Assembly (NCBI RefSeq): GCF_023715655.1
Contig: NZ_JAMBON010000028.1
Location: forward strand, 1 to 47,572
Reading direction: 5' to 3'
Source: Oceanobacillus luteolus
GTDB taxonomy: Bacteria > Bacillota > Bacilli > Bacillales > Amphibacillaceae
DNA length: 47,572 bases
Made by a program: the position numbers and the translations under genes
Notes under the pieces: model-generated
Seen by the model: the letters and a program-made list of their open reading frames with translations, nothing else
What the model was told of the DNA's origin: nothing
Database searches by the model: none
In this document: one piece after another, positions 38,398 through 47,553 of the stretch
Layout: every line of letters begins with the position of its first letter
Position numbering within the stretch: position 1 is the stretch's first letter

Positions 38398-39006
38398 ATG
38401 AAAAAACTAGTATTTTTTGTTCTTATATTAATTATTTTGTTAATAAGTTATGCTGGTCTGAATACTCAAGCTACAGATGGGGAAATGGACTACCAAGTCA
38501 TCCCGGATGAAGCGATACGACTTCGAATTCTTGCAAACAGTGACCAAGAATCCGATCAACAGTTGAAGCATATCGTGCGAGACCGGGTTAGTGAAGAGGT
38601 AAGTGAGTGGGTGGCACAGATAGACGATATCGAGGAAGCTCGTCAGCTTATCCAAGAGCGTCTTCCAGAAATAGAGCAAATTGTTGGCGATGTCATTGTT
38701 GAGGAAGGTGATAGTAACGAGTACAGCGTCGAGTATGGAAAAAATGTCACATTTCCAATGAAGCTTTATGGCGATTATCTCTATCCAGCTGGTGAATACG
38801 AGGCAATTTTGATTACACTAGGCGAAGGAAATGGTTCCAATTGGTGGTGTGTGCTCTTTCCGCCGCTCTGTTTCCTGGATTTTTCATTCGGTACAACCGT
38901 CGAGGCAAAAGATGCAGAAACGGAAAGTGAAGTAGAAATAGAAGAGGAAGAAGAGCAGGAGACAGAAGTAAAGTTTTTTCTATTTGAATGGCTAGGTTGG
39001 TCATAG
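38398..39006 (+). CDS. spoIIR: Stage II sporulation protein R (SpoIIR)
   Basis: A forespore-made signalling protein that crosses into the intermembrane space and stimulates SpoIIGA to process pro-sigma-E in the mother cell. 202 aa, slightly shorter than B. subtilis. The signal peptide is residues 1-25 (MKKLVFFVLILIILLISYAG). The conserved IRLRILANSDQESDQQLKH, YPAGEYEAILITLGEG and NWWCVLFPPLCFLDF blocks are present. The C-terminus has a very acidic stretch (about 172-188) before KFFLFEWLGW. The ribosome site is AAAGGGGTAG. Confidence 0.94.
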   Translation: MKKLVFFVLILIILLISYAGLNTQATDGEMDYQVIPDEAIRLRILANSDQESDQQLKHIVRDRVSEEVSEWVAQIDDIEEARQLIQERLPEIEQIVGDVIVEEGDSNEYSVEYGKNVTFPMKLYGDYLYPAGEYEAILITLGEGNGSNWWCVLFPPLCFLDFSFGTTVEAKDAETESEVEIEEEEEQETEVKFFLFEWLGWS

Positions 39007-39135
39007 AATTTCTGTTTCAATCATAGAATAGTTCAAAGTGATTCTTCCGTAAGAGCTAAGGCAAATAGAGTCACTTATAGATCGTTCCTCTGCACTTATA
39101 TTTCATAAATAAACTAATCTTTTGAGGTGAATCGA

Positions 39136-39537
39136 ATGAAAATAATGCCTGTTAAACAAGCAACCTACGAGCAGCTTGATAGTTTTCTCAGTAGAAATCA
39201 AAATATCGATAAGCAACTCCTCGTGGATAAAGGGTTTGTTGTAGATATTGATGGTCAAATTGAGGCGAGCTTTATACTTGATGAACTGGAGTCTGGTGGA
39301 CTTTGGCTGAAGCAACTTTACATTACGCAGTCACATGCTGCGAAACTACCAGTATTGCTAGAAACTATTCTTCAAATTGCTAAACAGCAAAGGGCGAGTG
39401 CGGTATATGTCCACAGTCACCAACCGGTTGTGGATATCTTGTTGGAAGCTCTTGATTTCCGACAAGAGAAAAAGCAAATCAAAATTCCGCAAAACCCTTC
39501 AAGGGCAGGTAGTTGGTGGAGCTATGAGGTCTCCTGA
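39136..39537 (+). CDS. ywlB: YwlB-like GNAT-family protein
   Basis: A 133-aa protein in the position of B. subtilis ywlB, an acetyltransferase-like gene. The pattern IEASFILDELESGGLWLKQLYI followed by LLETILQIAKQQRASAVYVHSHQP and LDFRQEKKQIKIP fits a reduced GNAT fold: strand 4, a helix, then late strands. A clear acetyl-CoA loop (Q/RxxGxG/A) is not visible, so it may not be a catalytic acetyltransferase. The ATG at 39136 follows GAGGTG by 6 nt. Confidence 0.75.
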   Translation: MKIMPVKQATYEQLDSFLSRNQNIDKQLLVDKGFVVDIDGQIEASFILDELESGGLWLKQLYITQSHAAKLPVLLETILQIAKQQRASAVYVHSHQPVVDILLEALDFRQEKKQIKIPQNPSRAGSWWSYEVS

Positions 39538-39634
39538 ACATGTGCTGATATTACTCACAATTATCTGTGAATAACTTGTTGATAAATATAGTATTTATAT
39601 AAAAAAGCTGATTCCTCCCCCTTTTATTATATAG

Positions 39635-39667
39635 AAACCTGTGGATAATTTACCACAGGTTTTTTTG
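39635..39667 (+). terminator. Intrinsic terminator after ywlB
   Basis: AAACCTGTGG (39635-39644) pairs with CCACAGGTTT (39653-39662), followed by TTTT. Confidence 0.92.
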
Positions 39668-39745
39668 TGGAAAAGTCAATCACATTCCTAAATTGCACAA
39701 ATACGGATAATCAACTAAACTGTAAACAGAGAAACGAGGGTTTAT

Positions 39746-40759
39746 ATGAAAACAAAACAATGGAATCTAATGAATGACAAAATAAATATTGAATCAGCGA
39801 TCCAAGAGGCCGCTTTACTTCTCAAAAAAGGAGAAACCGTTGCCTTTCCAACCGAAACGGTTTATGGATTGGGAGCAGATGCGACTAATGCAGAAGCTGT
39901 CGCAAAAATATTCCAAGCGAAAGGTCGTCCACAAGATAATCCATTAATTGCTCATGTCGCAACTGTGGAACAATTAAGAAAACTTTTGGATAAACTACCA
40001 GGCTATGTGGAAGATTTAATTTCTGCATACTCTCCTGGACCCTTGACGTATGTGCTTCCGAGCAATGGAACTTGCGCCCCCAATGTCACTGCCGGATTAT
40101 CCACAGTTGCTGTGCGTATCCCGGATCATCCTATCGCACTTGAGCTGCTCACAGCATGTGATGTTCCGGTAGCTGCACCAAGTGCAAATCTTTCCGGTAA
40201 GCCAAGTCCTACAACGGCGGGCCACGTCGCGGAAGATCTGGATGGTAAAATTGCAGGTATCATCGATGGAGGACCTACCGGGGTAGGTGTAGAGTCCACG
40301 GTGATTGCTTGCCGTGAGGATGATGTCGTTATTCTCCGACCGGGCGGGGTTACGAAAGAACAGATTGAAAAATTTGTTCCCGTTGCCGAAACGTTTGAAA
40401 AAAATGTGGATAAGCCTACCGCCCCAGGAATGAAATATAAACATTATTCTCCAGAAGTTCCACTTTGGCTTGTGGATGGGGATATTTCGAGAATTCAAGG
40501 TGTTATTGATGAGGAAAAGTCAAAAGGAAAGACGGTTGCTTTACTTGCTCGTGATGAAGTGCTAGAACAAGTTAGGGCAGATATTAGGCTAAGTCTTGGA
40601 TCCAGCCTGGAAGACGTCGCCAATAAGCTTTACGATAATTTAAGAAAAGTGAAAGAGACGGACGCAGATGTCATCATTTCTGAAGTTTTTCCGGATTCGG
40701 GAATCGGACAAGCGGTTATGAATCGATTGAGAAAAGCAATGACCACGTACATTGACTAA
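39746..40759 (+). CDS. ywlC: L-threonylcarbamoyladenylate synthase (Sua5/YwlC)
   Basis: Makes threonylcarbamoyl-AMP for the t6A37 modification of ANN-decoding tRNAs. 337 aa, the long Sua5 form. The YrdC domain (about 15-205) has AFPTETVYGLGADATN, KGRPQDNPLIAHV and SANLSGKPSPTTAGHV. A linker with APGMKYKHYSPEVPLWL leads to the C-terminal Sua5 domain (about 240-337). GAGGG is upstream. Same position as in B. subtilis, followed by mntP. Confidence 0.94.
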   Translation: MKTKQWNLMNDKINIESAIQEAALLLKKGETVAFPTETVYGLGADATNAEAVAKIFQAKGRPQDNPLIAHVATVEQLRKLLDKLPGYVEDLISAYSPGPLTYVLPSNGTCAPNVTAGLSTVAVRIPDHPIALELLTACDVPVAAPSANLSGKPSPTTAGHVAEDLDGKIAGIIDGGPTGVGVESTVIACREDDVVILRPGGVTKEQIEKFVPVAETFEKNVDKPTAPGMKYKHYSPEVPLWLVDGDISRIQGVIDEEKSKGKTVALLARDEVLEQVRADIRLSLGSSLEDVANKLYDNLRKVKETDADVIISEVFPDSGIGQAVMNRLRKAMTTYID

Positions 40760-40820
40760 CTTCCAGCATATCCCAAAGGGAGCTTGCATATAGTGTATAA
40801 GCATGTCCAAGGGGGGATGA

Positions 40821-41375
40821 ATGCTGGAGAATTCAATCGGCGAATTGCTCGTACTCATTTTCATGGCTCAAGCATTGGCACTCGACGCCTTTTCCGTATG
40901 TTTAGGCCTCGGAATGCAGCAGTTAAGGCTCAAACGAATTTTGTGGATAAGTTTAATCATTGGTGCCTTTCATATCATCATGCCGTTTATCGGAATCCTG
41001 TTAGGAAAAATGGCATCGGCACCATTTGAAAGTTATGCACAACTCATTAGCAGCATGCTGCTAATTTTCATAGGAGCCCAAATGTTTTTCAGTGCGTTCA
41101 CCGAAGAAAAGAAAATGCTTATTCAACCAATTGGAATCGGGTTACTCATTCTTGCCTTTACGGTAAGTATGGACAGCTTTACAGTTGGATTCGGCCTCGG
41201 ACTCGCAGGGGTAAAAGTGGTACTTGCCCTCATATTATTTGGCCTTTCAAGCGCATTTCTATCAGGTCTCGCACTACTGATTGGGCGCCACGTCCAAGGG
41301 GTTTTAGGTAGATATAGTGAACTGCTTGGTGGAAGCATCCTTGTCGGCTTTGGTTTATATGTGCTTTTTGCTTGA
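40821..41375 (+). CDS. mntP: Manganese efflux pump MntP
   Basis: Inner-membrane Mn(II) exporter of the MntP (DUF204) family, 184 aa with six predicted helices. The paired metal-site motifs ALALDAFSVCLGLG (about 17-30) and VSMDSFTVGFGLG are present. Strong site AAGGGGGG before ATGA/ATG. No yybP-ykoY Mn riboswitch can fit in the 61-bp gap after ywlC. It is B. subtilis ywlD by position. Confidence 0.93.
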   Translation: MLENSIGELLVLIFMAQALALDAFSVCLGLGMQQLRLKRILWISLIIGAFHIIMPFIGILLGKMASAPFESYAQLISSMLLIFIGAQMFFSAFTEEKKMLIQPIGIGLLILAFTVSMDSFTVGFGLGLAGVKVVLALILFGLSSAFLSGLALLIGRHVQGVLGRYSELLGGSILVGFGLYVLFA

Positions 41376-41377
41376 AG

Positions 41378-41412
41378 AGATCCTTCATGATTGGAGGGTC
41401 TTTTCTTTTTTA
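41378..41412 (+). terminator. Intrinsic terminator after mntP
   Basis: AGATCCTTC (41378-41386) pairs with GGAGGGTCT (41393-41401, two G-U pairs), then TTTCTTTTTTA. Confidence 0.8.
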
Positions 41413-41451
41413 TTGGATGTTTCATATGCTAAATTAACGTGTGATTTTGAT

Positions 41452-41952
41452 TTCGTTCGTTCATTCATGCTCTAAACGCCTGAAAGGAAAAATGATTCGT
41501 GTATTCGGTCGCTCATCTACGCTCTGAACGCCCGAAAGGAAATCTAATTCGTGTATTCGGTCGCTCATCTATGCTCTAACCGCCCGAAAGGAAGACTGAT
41601 TCGTATATTCGGTCGCTCATCTATGCTCTAACCGCCCGAAAGGAAGTCTGATTCTTGTATTCGGTCGCTCATCTATGCTCTAACCGCCCGAGAGGAAGTC
41701 TGATTCGTATATTCGGTCGCTCATCCATGCTCTATACGCCCGAAAGAAAATCTAATTCGTGAATCCGCTCACTCATCTATGCTCTAACCGCCGGAAAGGA
41801 AGTCTAATTCGTGAATTCGGTCACTCATCTATGCTCTAAACGCCGGAAAGGAAGTCTAATTCGTGAATTCGGTCACTCATCTATGATCTAAATGCCTGAA
41901 AGGAAAACTAATTCGTGTATTCAGTCGCTCATCCTCGCTTTAATCACCCTAA
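41452..41952. repeat. 52-bp tandem array, family 4 (mntP/ywlE gap)
   Basis: Ten units start at 41452, 41504, 41556, 41608, 41660, 41712, 41764, 41816, 41868 and 41920, all exactly 52 bp apart. The 33-bp palindromic part runs TTCGGTCGCTCATCTATG, then CTCTAACCGCCCGAA. The 19-bp spacer is AGGAAGTCTGATTCGTATA or a variant. Dyad symmetry is weaker here (outer TTCGG.CG with CG.CCGAA). It lies after the mntP terminator. The rest of the 801-bp gap (41953-42176) has only a small hairpin ACGGG..CCCGT with TTTTT at 42134-42158. Confidence 0.92.
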
Positions 41953-42176
41953 AGCAAGCAGAATTTTCAAATCCAGTAGTTTACTAGCGCCACCCGGACT
42001 ACCTCAAAATTCCTATCCAAAATAGTACAAAACCACCCATTTTTCCCGCATAATCTCTTCCCTAAATCCTCTATCCGACTCGATAAGAATATGATATATT
42101 TATAGTAGATGTATGATTTTTTCTAATATGTTTACGGGTGGAACGTATTCCCGTTTTTAATAATGGAGGTTTGTTG

Positions 42177-42782
42177 ATGAACATTTTATTTGTTTGTACT
42201 GGTAATACTTGTCGAAGTCCGATGGCTGAGGCGTTGCTGCGCGACAAATCTCCGCAAATCAATGTGAAATCGGCAGGTGTTTTTGCGGCGGATGGTGCGC
42301 CGGCAAGTCCTCAAGCACTACAAGCTTTAGATGAAGAGAACATTACGTTGAATCACCAAGCACAAAAAGTGACAGGAGAACTGCTGGATTGGTCTAGTCT
42401 TGTGTTAACGATGACTACCCAACATAAACAGTTACTGATCATGGAGCACCCTGATCACCAGGAAAAAATCTATACGCTTAAAGAATATATTTCAACCTCG
42501 AGTGAAAAAGAAATTCAGCAGTTACAGCTTCAAATCGAAAATAAACGTCGCAAGTTCATTGCAGAAAATCCAGAACTTACAAGCGAAGAGCTTGAACAAA
42601 AGTTGGATGAACTTGTAAGTGAAGAAGTGGATAAGCTCCAACAATTGGAAGCAGCAAGTTATAATTATGATATTTCCGATCCATATGGGGGTGACTTAGA
42701 CCTATACCGTGCTACAAGAATCGAATTAGAACAACAAATTGAAAGGCTTATTGATAAGCTCGATGCAACTAAGGAGGATTAA
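42177..42782 (+). CDS. ywlE: Protein-arginine phosphatase YwlE with helical insertion
   Basis: Low-molecular-weight phosphatase that removes phosphate from arginine residues tagged by McsB. The P-loop CTGNTCRSPMAEA has nucleophile Cys7, Arg13 and Thr11; the threonine selects phosphoarginine over phosphotyrosine. The general acid is Asp168 in SDPYGGD. B. subtilis YwlE is 150 aa; this one is 201 aa. The extra 50-55 residues (about 108-163) lie between TLKEYI and the catalytic DP loop. They are highly charged with heptad-like leucines (coiled coil). The ATG at 42177 follows GGAGG. Confidence 0.92.
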   Translation: MNILFVCTGNTCRSPMAEALLRDKSPQINVKSAGVFAADGAPASPQALQALDEENITLNHQAQKVTGELLDWSSLVLTMTTQHKQLLIMEHPDHQEKIYTLKEYISTSSEKEIQQLQLQIENKRRKFIAENPELTSEELEQKLDELVSEEVDKLQQLEAASYNYDISDPYGGDLDLYRATRIELEQQIERLIDKLDATKED

Positions 42783-42788
42783 GGCTTC

Positions 42789-44078
42789 ATGGAGAGGAAA
42801 TATTCATTCAGCATCAGGAAAAAGCTCGTTTTATTCACTACTCTATTAGCAATAATTACTTATGGCACTTCCTTTGTCTTTATTTTTTTCTTATATGATT
42901 TTTTCCAAGAATACATACCTTTTAGTCTTGAATGGTTTACCATCATAACCTTTGTCTTAGGAATTATGTGGTCAGGAATTCTTGCCTATTTCTTTGCGAG
43001 CTTTATTACAAAATCAATTGAGAATCTCGAAAAAGTTGCAAATATCGCTGCAGAGGGTAATCTAAATCAAACAGTGGAAATTCCAAAAACGAATGATGAA
43101 ATACGTGGATTGGCGATATCCTTTAACGCGATGCTTACGAATTTGAATGATATCGTGAAAAATATCGATGATAATTTTGATAAAACGAATGAAGCTGTTA
43201 TCCAGATGAAACAGGCATCAAGCACAGCCTTTTCCCATTCGCAGCTAATTGGTAGTTCCATTAGTGAAATTTCACAAGGAGCGGAGAATTCTTCGGAGGC
43301 TATTCAAAATACAGCAGAATCTGTTGAAATTGCTTCTGACCTTGCGATGAAAGTTCAGGACCGGGCGGCAGAGTCGAAAAATAAATCAGACCAAATGCTC
43401 GACACACTGAATATGACAAAGCAGGTGGTGAGTACGCTTGTGGAAGGGATCGACCGTATCGCCAAGGACCAGCAGCAGTCATTAACCAATGTGGATAACT
43501 TGAAACAAAATGCGTTTCAAGTTGAATCGATTATCACGATGGTCGGAGAAATTGCGGAACAAACGAATTTGTTAGCGTTGAATGCATCCATTGAAGCGGC
43601 AAGGGCGGGTGAGCATGGGCAAGGATTTGCCGTTGTGGCGGAAGAAATCCGGAAGCTTGCCGATCAAAGTGCCCAAGCAGTTCAGCAAATATCGGGGCTT
43701 ATTGGCGCCATCCAAGATGATGTGAAAAACGTTGTGGAAAATATAAATCAGAATGTTGTTTTTGCAAATAAAGAAGCGGAAAATGGGCAAAAAACTAATA
43801 CAACCTTTGAAGAAATGTCCAATTCCGTCATGGAAGTCGCATCAGAAATTGAAACGATTTCCACGCTTGTAGATAAGCAGTTAGAGTCGATTCAAGATAC
43901 GAGCCGTGAATCTCAAGAAGTCGCAGCAATTGCTGAGGAAACATCAGCTGGTGCTGAAGAAGTGAACGCCGCTATTCAAGAACAGGTGGCCAGTATCGAA
44001 GAAGTGGATCGCTTGGCTGCTGATATTGAAGAACATGCGATGCGCTTGAAGAAACAAATTAACCAATTCCAACTTTAG
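42789..44078 (+). CDS. Methyl-accepting chemotaxis protein without large sensor domain
   Basis: A 429-aa transducer. Two membrane helices (about 13-36 and 45-70) are joined by only about ten external residues ([11 protein letters not shown]), so no extracellular ligand domain exists. A HAMP linker follows (about 71-123; [20 protein letters not shown]). A long coiled coil then leads to the signalling tip [20 protein letters not shown] and [19 protein letters not shown]. Methylation-helix patterns flank the tip. Located between ywlE and rpiB, where B. subtilis has no such gene, with 6 bp to ywlE. It may sense membrane or cytoplasmic state; this is inference. Confidence 0.92.
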   Translation: MERKYSFSIRKKLVLFTTLLAIITYGTSFVFIFFLYDFFQEYIPFSLEWFTIITFVLGIMWSGILAYFFASFITKSIENLEKVANIAAEGNLNQTVEIPKTNDEIRGLAISFNAMLTNLNDIVKNIDDNFDKTNEAVIQMKQASSTAFSHSQLIGSSISEISQGAENSSEAIQNTAESVEIASDLAMKVQDRAAESKNKSDQMLDTLNMTKQVVSTLVEGIDRIAKDQQQSLTNVDNLKQNAFQVESIITMVGEIAEQTNLLALNASIEAARAGEHGQGFAVVAEEIRKLADQSAQAVQQISGLIGAIQDDVKNVVENINQNVVFANKEAENGQKTNTTFEEMSNSVMEVASEIETISTLVDKQLESIQDTSRESQEVAAIAEETSAGAEEVNAAIQEQVASIEEVDRLAADIEEHAMRLKKQINQFQL

Positions 44079-44095
44079 TGGAAAGGATGAAAGAT

Positions 44096-44536
44096 ATGAA
44101 GGTTTTAATTACAGGTGATCACGCAGGAATGACCCTTCGCAATGAAGTAGCGAATTTATTGGAAGAGATGGGAATTGAGTACGAGGACGCAGGTGCAAGC
44201 TGTACAACATCTGTCGATTATCCGGACTATGCTTTACCAGCAGCTGAACGGATTGCAAGTGGTGAATTTGACCGCGGAATCTTCATTTGTGGAACAGGAA
44301 TCGGCATGTCGATTGCTGCCAACAAAGTAAAAGGAATCCGCGCAGCTTTAGTGCACGACATGTTCAGTGCCCGTGCTACAAGACAGCATAATAACTCAAA
44401 TGTACTTGCCATGGGAGAACGAGTCATCGGACCAAGCCTGGGCAGAGAAATCGCCAAAATCTGGCTCGAAACCGAATTCGAAGGCGACCGCCACAGCCGC
44501 CGAATTGAAAAAATCCATTCCTATGAAGACAAATAA
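44096..44536 (+). CDS. rpiB: Ribose-5-phosphate isomerase B
   Basis: Interconverts ribose-5-phosphate and ribulose-5-phosphate. 146 aa of the RpiB/LacA fold. The catalytic Cys65 is in RGIFICGTGIGMSIAANK. GDHAGMTLR is at the N-terminus, and ARATRQHNNSNVLAMGERVIG follows. I start at the ATG at 44096 (MKVLITGDH) with AAAGGATG 6 nt upstream. An earlier in-frame GTG overlaps the previous stop and the ribosome site. The last 35 codons strongly favour C-ending codons. Confidence 0.95.
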   Translation: MKVLITGDHAGMTLRNEVANLLEEMGIEYEDAGASCTTSVDYPDYALPAAERIASGEFDRGIFICGTGIGMSIAANKVKGIRAALVHDMFSARATRQHNNSNVLAMGERVIGPSLGREIAKIWLETEFEGDRHSRRIEKIHSYEDK

Positions 44537-44552
44537 GTAGTATAGTAGATAC

Positions 44553-44752
44553 AAAAGCTGAAGAGGGCGTTTAGGGACGTTCAAACTGGAGTACGGTGCA
44601 AGGAGATAAAGGAAACATGCCCCTTTAGGGGGTATCCGACGTTGGGCTTTAGCCCGGTTTTAGTCGGGCATCCTTAGACTTGGAGCTGATGTTGACTTAT
44701 CGACTGAAAGCGTACGAAGTTTGAGCAGTCCCTGCCCTCTGAAGCTAGCCGC
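44553..44752 (+). repeat. Structured repeat S3 (long form)
   Basis: Closing stem AGAGGGC (44562-44568) with GCCCTCT (44734-44740). Inner GGGAC/GTCCC and CAAACT/AGTTTG stems are present. Core GGAGATAAAGGAAACA and GATGTTGACTTATCG flank a hairpin module (CCGAC..GGGCTTTAGCCC..GTCGG) like that of S1. It is in tandem with S4. Confidence 0.82.
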
Positions 44753-44753
44753 A

Positions 44754-44898
44754 ACAAAAGCGAAAGCGGCCGTTTAGGGACGGCCGAACTGGAATGCGGT
44801 GCAGGAAGATAAAGGAAACACGGCGAGGTACGAGCCGATGTTGACTTATCGACCGGAGGCGCATGAAGTTCGGGCAGTCCCTGGCCGCTGTAGCTAGC
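44754..44898 (+). repeat. Structured repeat S4 (short form)
   Basis: Closing stem AGCGGCC (44765-44771) with GGCCGCT (44883-44889). Inner stem CCGAACT/AGTTCGG. Short CGGCGAGGTACGAGCC segment in place of the module. Joined to S3 and to the following fragment by nearly identical junctions (GCTAGCCGCAACAAA), as after tandem duplication. Confidence 0.82.
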
Positions 44899-44900
44899 CG

Positions 44901-44930
44901 CAACAAAGCGAAAGCGGCCGTTTAGGGACA
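44901..44930 (+). repeat. Truncated left end of another S-type repeat
   Basis: CAACAAAGCGAAAGCGGCCG and TTTAGGGAC repeat the first 30 or so bases of S4, then unique sequence begins. The gap rpiB-ywlG (44537-44984) is almost all repeat. Confidence 0.7.
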
Positions 44931-44984
44931 AAAGTAAATACCAACACTCCCGAACGGTCTTACAATATTGGAGGTGAACCGATA

Positions 44985-45533
44985 ATGCAAGAACAAATAA
45001 AACAAGATCTCCAAGATATCGTTGATGAATGGCTTACGACAGACTACTTACGGAAAGGACAACTATTTGTCATTGGTTGCTCAACAAGTGAAGTAGCTGG
45101 TAAGAAAATTGGTACAGCAGGTACTGAAGAGATTGCCGAACTGATTTATGATGAAATGAACCGTCTGAAAGAAGAAACGGGAACCCATCTTGCTTTTCAG
45201 TGCTGTGAGCACCTTAACCGTGCACTTGTAGTGGAGCGGGAAGTAATGGAGGCATTTGATTTAGATGAAGTGACTGTCGTTCCGGTGCGAGAAGCAGGTG
45301 GCTCGATGGCAGCTTATGCTTATAAACATATGAAGGATCCAGTCGTTGTTGAGTCTGTGCGTTCACGCGCGCATGCTGGCATTGATATTGGTGAGACGAT
45401 GATTGGAATGCATTTGAAACAAGTCGCTGTTCCACTTCGTTTTAGCAAAAAATATATTGGGGAAGCAAGAATTGGTTTAGCGCGTACCAGACCAAAATTA
45501 ATTGGTGGAGAACGTGCCAAATACAATAGTTAG
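44985..45533 (+). CDS. ywlG: YwlG family protein (TIGR01440)
   Basis: A 182-aa conserved Firmicutes protein of unknown function that lies between rpiB and glyA, as here. Visible conserved blocks are [37 protein letters not shown] and [18 protein letters not shown]. The last region ([20 protein letters not shown]) is also typical. The paired cysteines and histidine suggest a ligand or active site, but no activity is known to me. GGAGGTGA precedes the ATG. No signal peptide. Confidence 0.9.
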   Translation: MQEQIKQDLQDIVDEWLTTDYLRKGQLFVIGCSTSEVAGKKIGTAGTEEIAELIYDEMNRLKEETGTHLAFQCCEHLNRALVVEREVMEAFDLDEVTVVPVREAGGSMAAYAYKHMKDPVVVESVRSRAHAGIDIGETMIGMHLKQVAVPLRFSKKYIGEARIGLARTRPKLIGGERAKYNS

Positions 45534-45607
45534 TTGGTAGAGAACAATTTGTTCTTTTTACTATAAAATTTACTACATTATATATTACATGCAAGGGGGA
45601 CTGTACA

Positions 45608-46864
45608 ATGGAGCAAGTAGTAAAGCAAGCCGCAGTAAGAGAAGCGGATCCAGAAGTTTTTGCAGCAATGGAGAATGAAAGAAAGCGTCAGCAGGATAAT
45701 ATCGAACTGATCGCTTCTGAGAACTTTGTATCTGAAGCTGTTATGGAAGCGATGGGTTCGGTTTTAACGAATAAATATGCGGAAGGTTATCCAGGTAAAC
45801 GGTATTACGGTGGGTGTGAATTTGTTGATGTAGTGGAAAATTTGGCACGTGATCGAGTGAAGGAATTATTCGGGGCGGAACATGCAAACGTTCAGCCACA
45901 CTCTGGAGCGCAAGCGAATATGGCGGTATACTCAACCGTTTTACAGCCAGGCGACACAGTACTAGGAATGAACCTAAGTCACGGTGGTCACCTTACACAT
46001 GGTAGCCCAGTGAACTTCAGTGGAAAATTATACAACTTTGAAGAATACGGTGTTGATGAAGAAACAGAGCAACTAGATTACGATGCAATTTTAGCTAAAG
46101 CGAAAGAAGTTAAACCGAAGCTGATTGTTGCTGGTGCTAGTGCTTATTCTCGTACCATTGATTTTGCGAAGTTCCGTGAAATCGCTGATGAAGTAGATGC
46201 ATACCTCATGGTTGATATGGCGCACATTGCAGGACTTGTAGCAGCTGGTTTGCATCCTAATCCAGTACCATACGCAGACTTTGTGACGACAACGACTCAT
46301 AAAACACTACGTGGTCCACGTGGTGGTGTCATTCTTACAAGACAGGAATTTGCGAAAAAAGTGGATAGTTCAGTTTTCCCTGGCATGCAAGGTGGTCCAT
46401 TAATGCATGTGATTGCAGCAAAAGCTGTTGCATTTAAAGAGGCACTTTCCGATGACTTTAAAGAATACTCGAAACAAGTTGTTAAAAACGCAGCTGTCCT
46501 TGCTGAAGAATTATCAAACGCAGGAGTGCGCATCGTTTCAGGTGGAACGGACAACCACCTTCTGCTTCTAGATGTGAAAACACTAGGCTTTACTGGAAAA
46601 GATGCTGAAAAAGTATTGGATGATATCCTAATCACAACAAATAAAAACACAATTCCATTTGATACTGAGAGTCCGTTTGTGACAAGTGGTGTTCGAATTG
46701 GAACGGCAGCAGTCACTTCACGTGGCTTCAAAGAGGCGGAAATCAAAGAAGTTGCTGATATTATTGCAACAGCTCTTAAAAACCACGAAAATCAAGAAGT
46801 TCTTGATGGCTTGAAAGAGCGCGTACTAAACTTGACGGAACGCTTCCCGCTATATAATAACTAA
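45608..46864 (+). CDS. glyA: Serine hydroxymethyltransferase
   Basis: PLP enzyme making glycine and methylene-tetrahydrofolate from serine. 418 aa. The PLP lysine is Lys232 in [14 protein letters not shown]. Other blocks are [42 protein letters not shown] and [23 protein letters not shown] precedes the ATG. The 74-bp gap to ywlG has a GAACAATTTGTTC dyad at 45542-45554 followed by TTTTT, which could be a weak terminator or an operator. Confidence 0.97.
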   Translation: MEQVVKQAAVREADPEVFAAMENERKRQQDNIELIASENFVSEAVMEAMGSVLTNKYAEGYPGKRYYGGCEFVDVVENLARDRVKELFGAEHANVQPHSGAQANMAVYSTVLQPGDTVLGMNLSHGGHLTHGSPVNFSGKLYNFEEYGVDEETEQLDYDAILAKAKEVKPKLIVAGASAYSRTIDFAKFREIADEVDAYLMVDMAHIAGLVAAGLHPNPVPYADFVTTTTHKTLRGPRGGVILTRQEFAKKVDSSVFPGMQGGPLMHVIAAKAVAFKEALSDDFKEYSKQVVKNAAVLAEELSNAGVRIVSGGTDNHLLLLDVKTLGFTGKDAEKVLDDILITTNKNTIPFDTESPFVTSGVRIGTAAVTSRGFKEAEIKEVADIIATALKNHENQEVLDGLKERVLNLTERFPLYNN

Positions 46865-46871
46865 TTAACAT

Positions 46872-46907
46872 AACCCGTTTAGAGCTATCTAAGCGGGTTT
46901 TTCTTTT
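46872..46907 (+). terminator. Intrinsic terminator after glyA
   Basis: AACCCG and TTAGA pair with TCTAA and CGGGTT (46872-46899), followed by TTTCTTTTT. Confidence 0.9.
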
Positions 46908-46927
46908 TGGTAGGGTGTTTTCGCACG

Positions 46928-47483
46928 TGGCACTCATTATAACCGCTATAATGCTTCGAATGGAAATATTGCACGAGCGTTGGAGTCGTTATAAGCCTTA
47001 TAAAGACCCGAATAGAAGTTTTACAAGAGTGTTCGAGTCCTTATAAGCTCTCTAAAGACCTGAATGGAAATTTTGCAAGAGTGCTCGAGTCCTTATAAGC
47101 CCTATAAAGACCTGAATGGAAGTTTTGCACGATCCTTCGAGTCTTTATAAGCGCTATAAAGTCCCGAATGGAATTTTTGCACGATCCTTCGAGTCCTTAT
47201 AAGTGCCAATAAAGTCCCGAATTGGAGTTTTGCACAAGCCTTCGAGTCTTTATAAGCGCTATAAAGTCCCGAATGGAATTTTTGCACGATGCTTCGAGTC
47301 CTTTTATAAGTGCTATAAAGTCCCGAATTGGAGTTTTGCACAAGCCTTCGAGTCCTTATAAGCCCTATAAAGCCCCGAATTGGAGTTTTGCACGATGCTT
47401 CGAGTCCTTATAATCGCTTTAAAGCCCCGAAGTGGAGTTTTGCACGGATAACGTCCTTATAATTGTGTAAAAAGGTATAAAAA
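46928..47483. repeat. 52-bp tandem hairpin array, family 5 (downstream of glyA)
   Basis: Eleven units start at 46928, 46980, 47032, 47084, 47136, 47188, 47241, 47293, 47347, 47399 and about 47451. Most are exactly 52 bp apart; one- or two-base insertions explain the exceptions. The 33-bp palindrome reads TTCGAGTCCTTATAAGC, then GCTATAAAGTCCCGAA, and the 19-bp spacer TTGGAGTTTTGCACGATGC or a variant. It fills the gap between the glyA terminator and the possible IS element at the right edge. Short frames across it are not genes. Confidence 0.92.
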
Positions 47484-47553
47484 AATAGGTCATCTTCCAG
47501 ACCCATGTTAAAATATTTTCGACCAAGAAAACAACACATGGAGGTAGGAAAAG

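Noticed and set aside
40760-40820. Mn riboswitch (yybP-ykoY) before mntP
   Set aside because: The gap is only 61 bp and shows no matching conserved sequence.
45541-45559. PurR box or strong terminator between ywlG and glyA
   Set aside because: GAACAATTTGTTC is symmetric but lacks the CCGAAC PurBox core, and as a hairpin it has only a five-base stem; left as a remark under glyA.
47102-47413. Open frames on both strands at the right end
   Set aside because: Both are translations of 52-bp repeats; the repeated peptides are a by-product.
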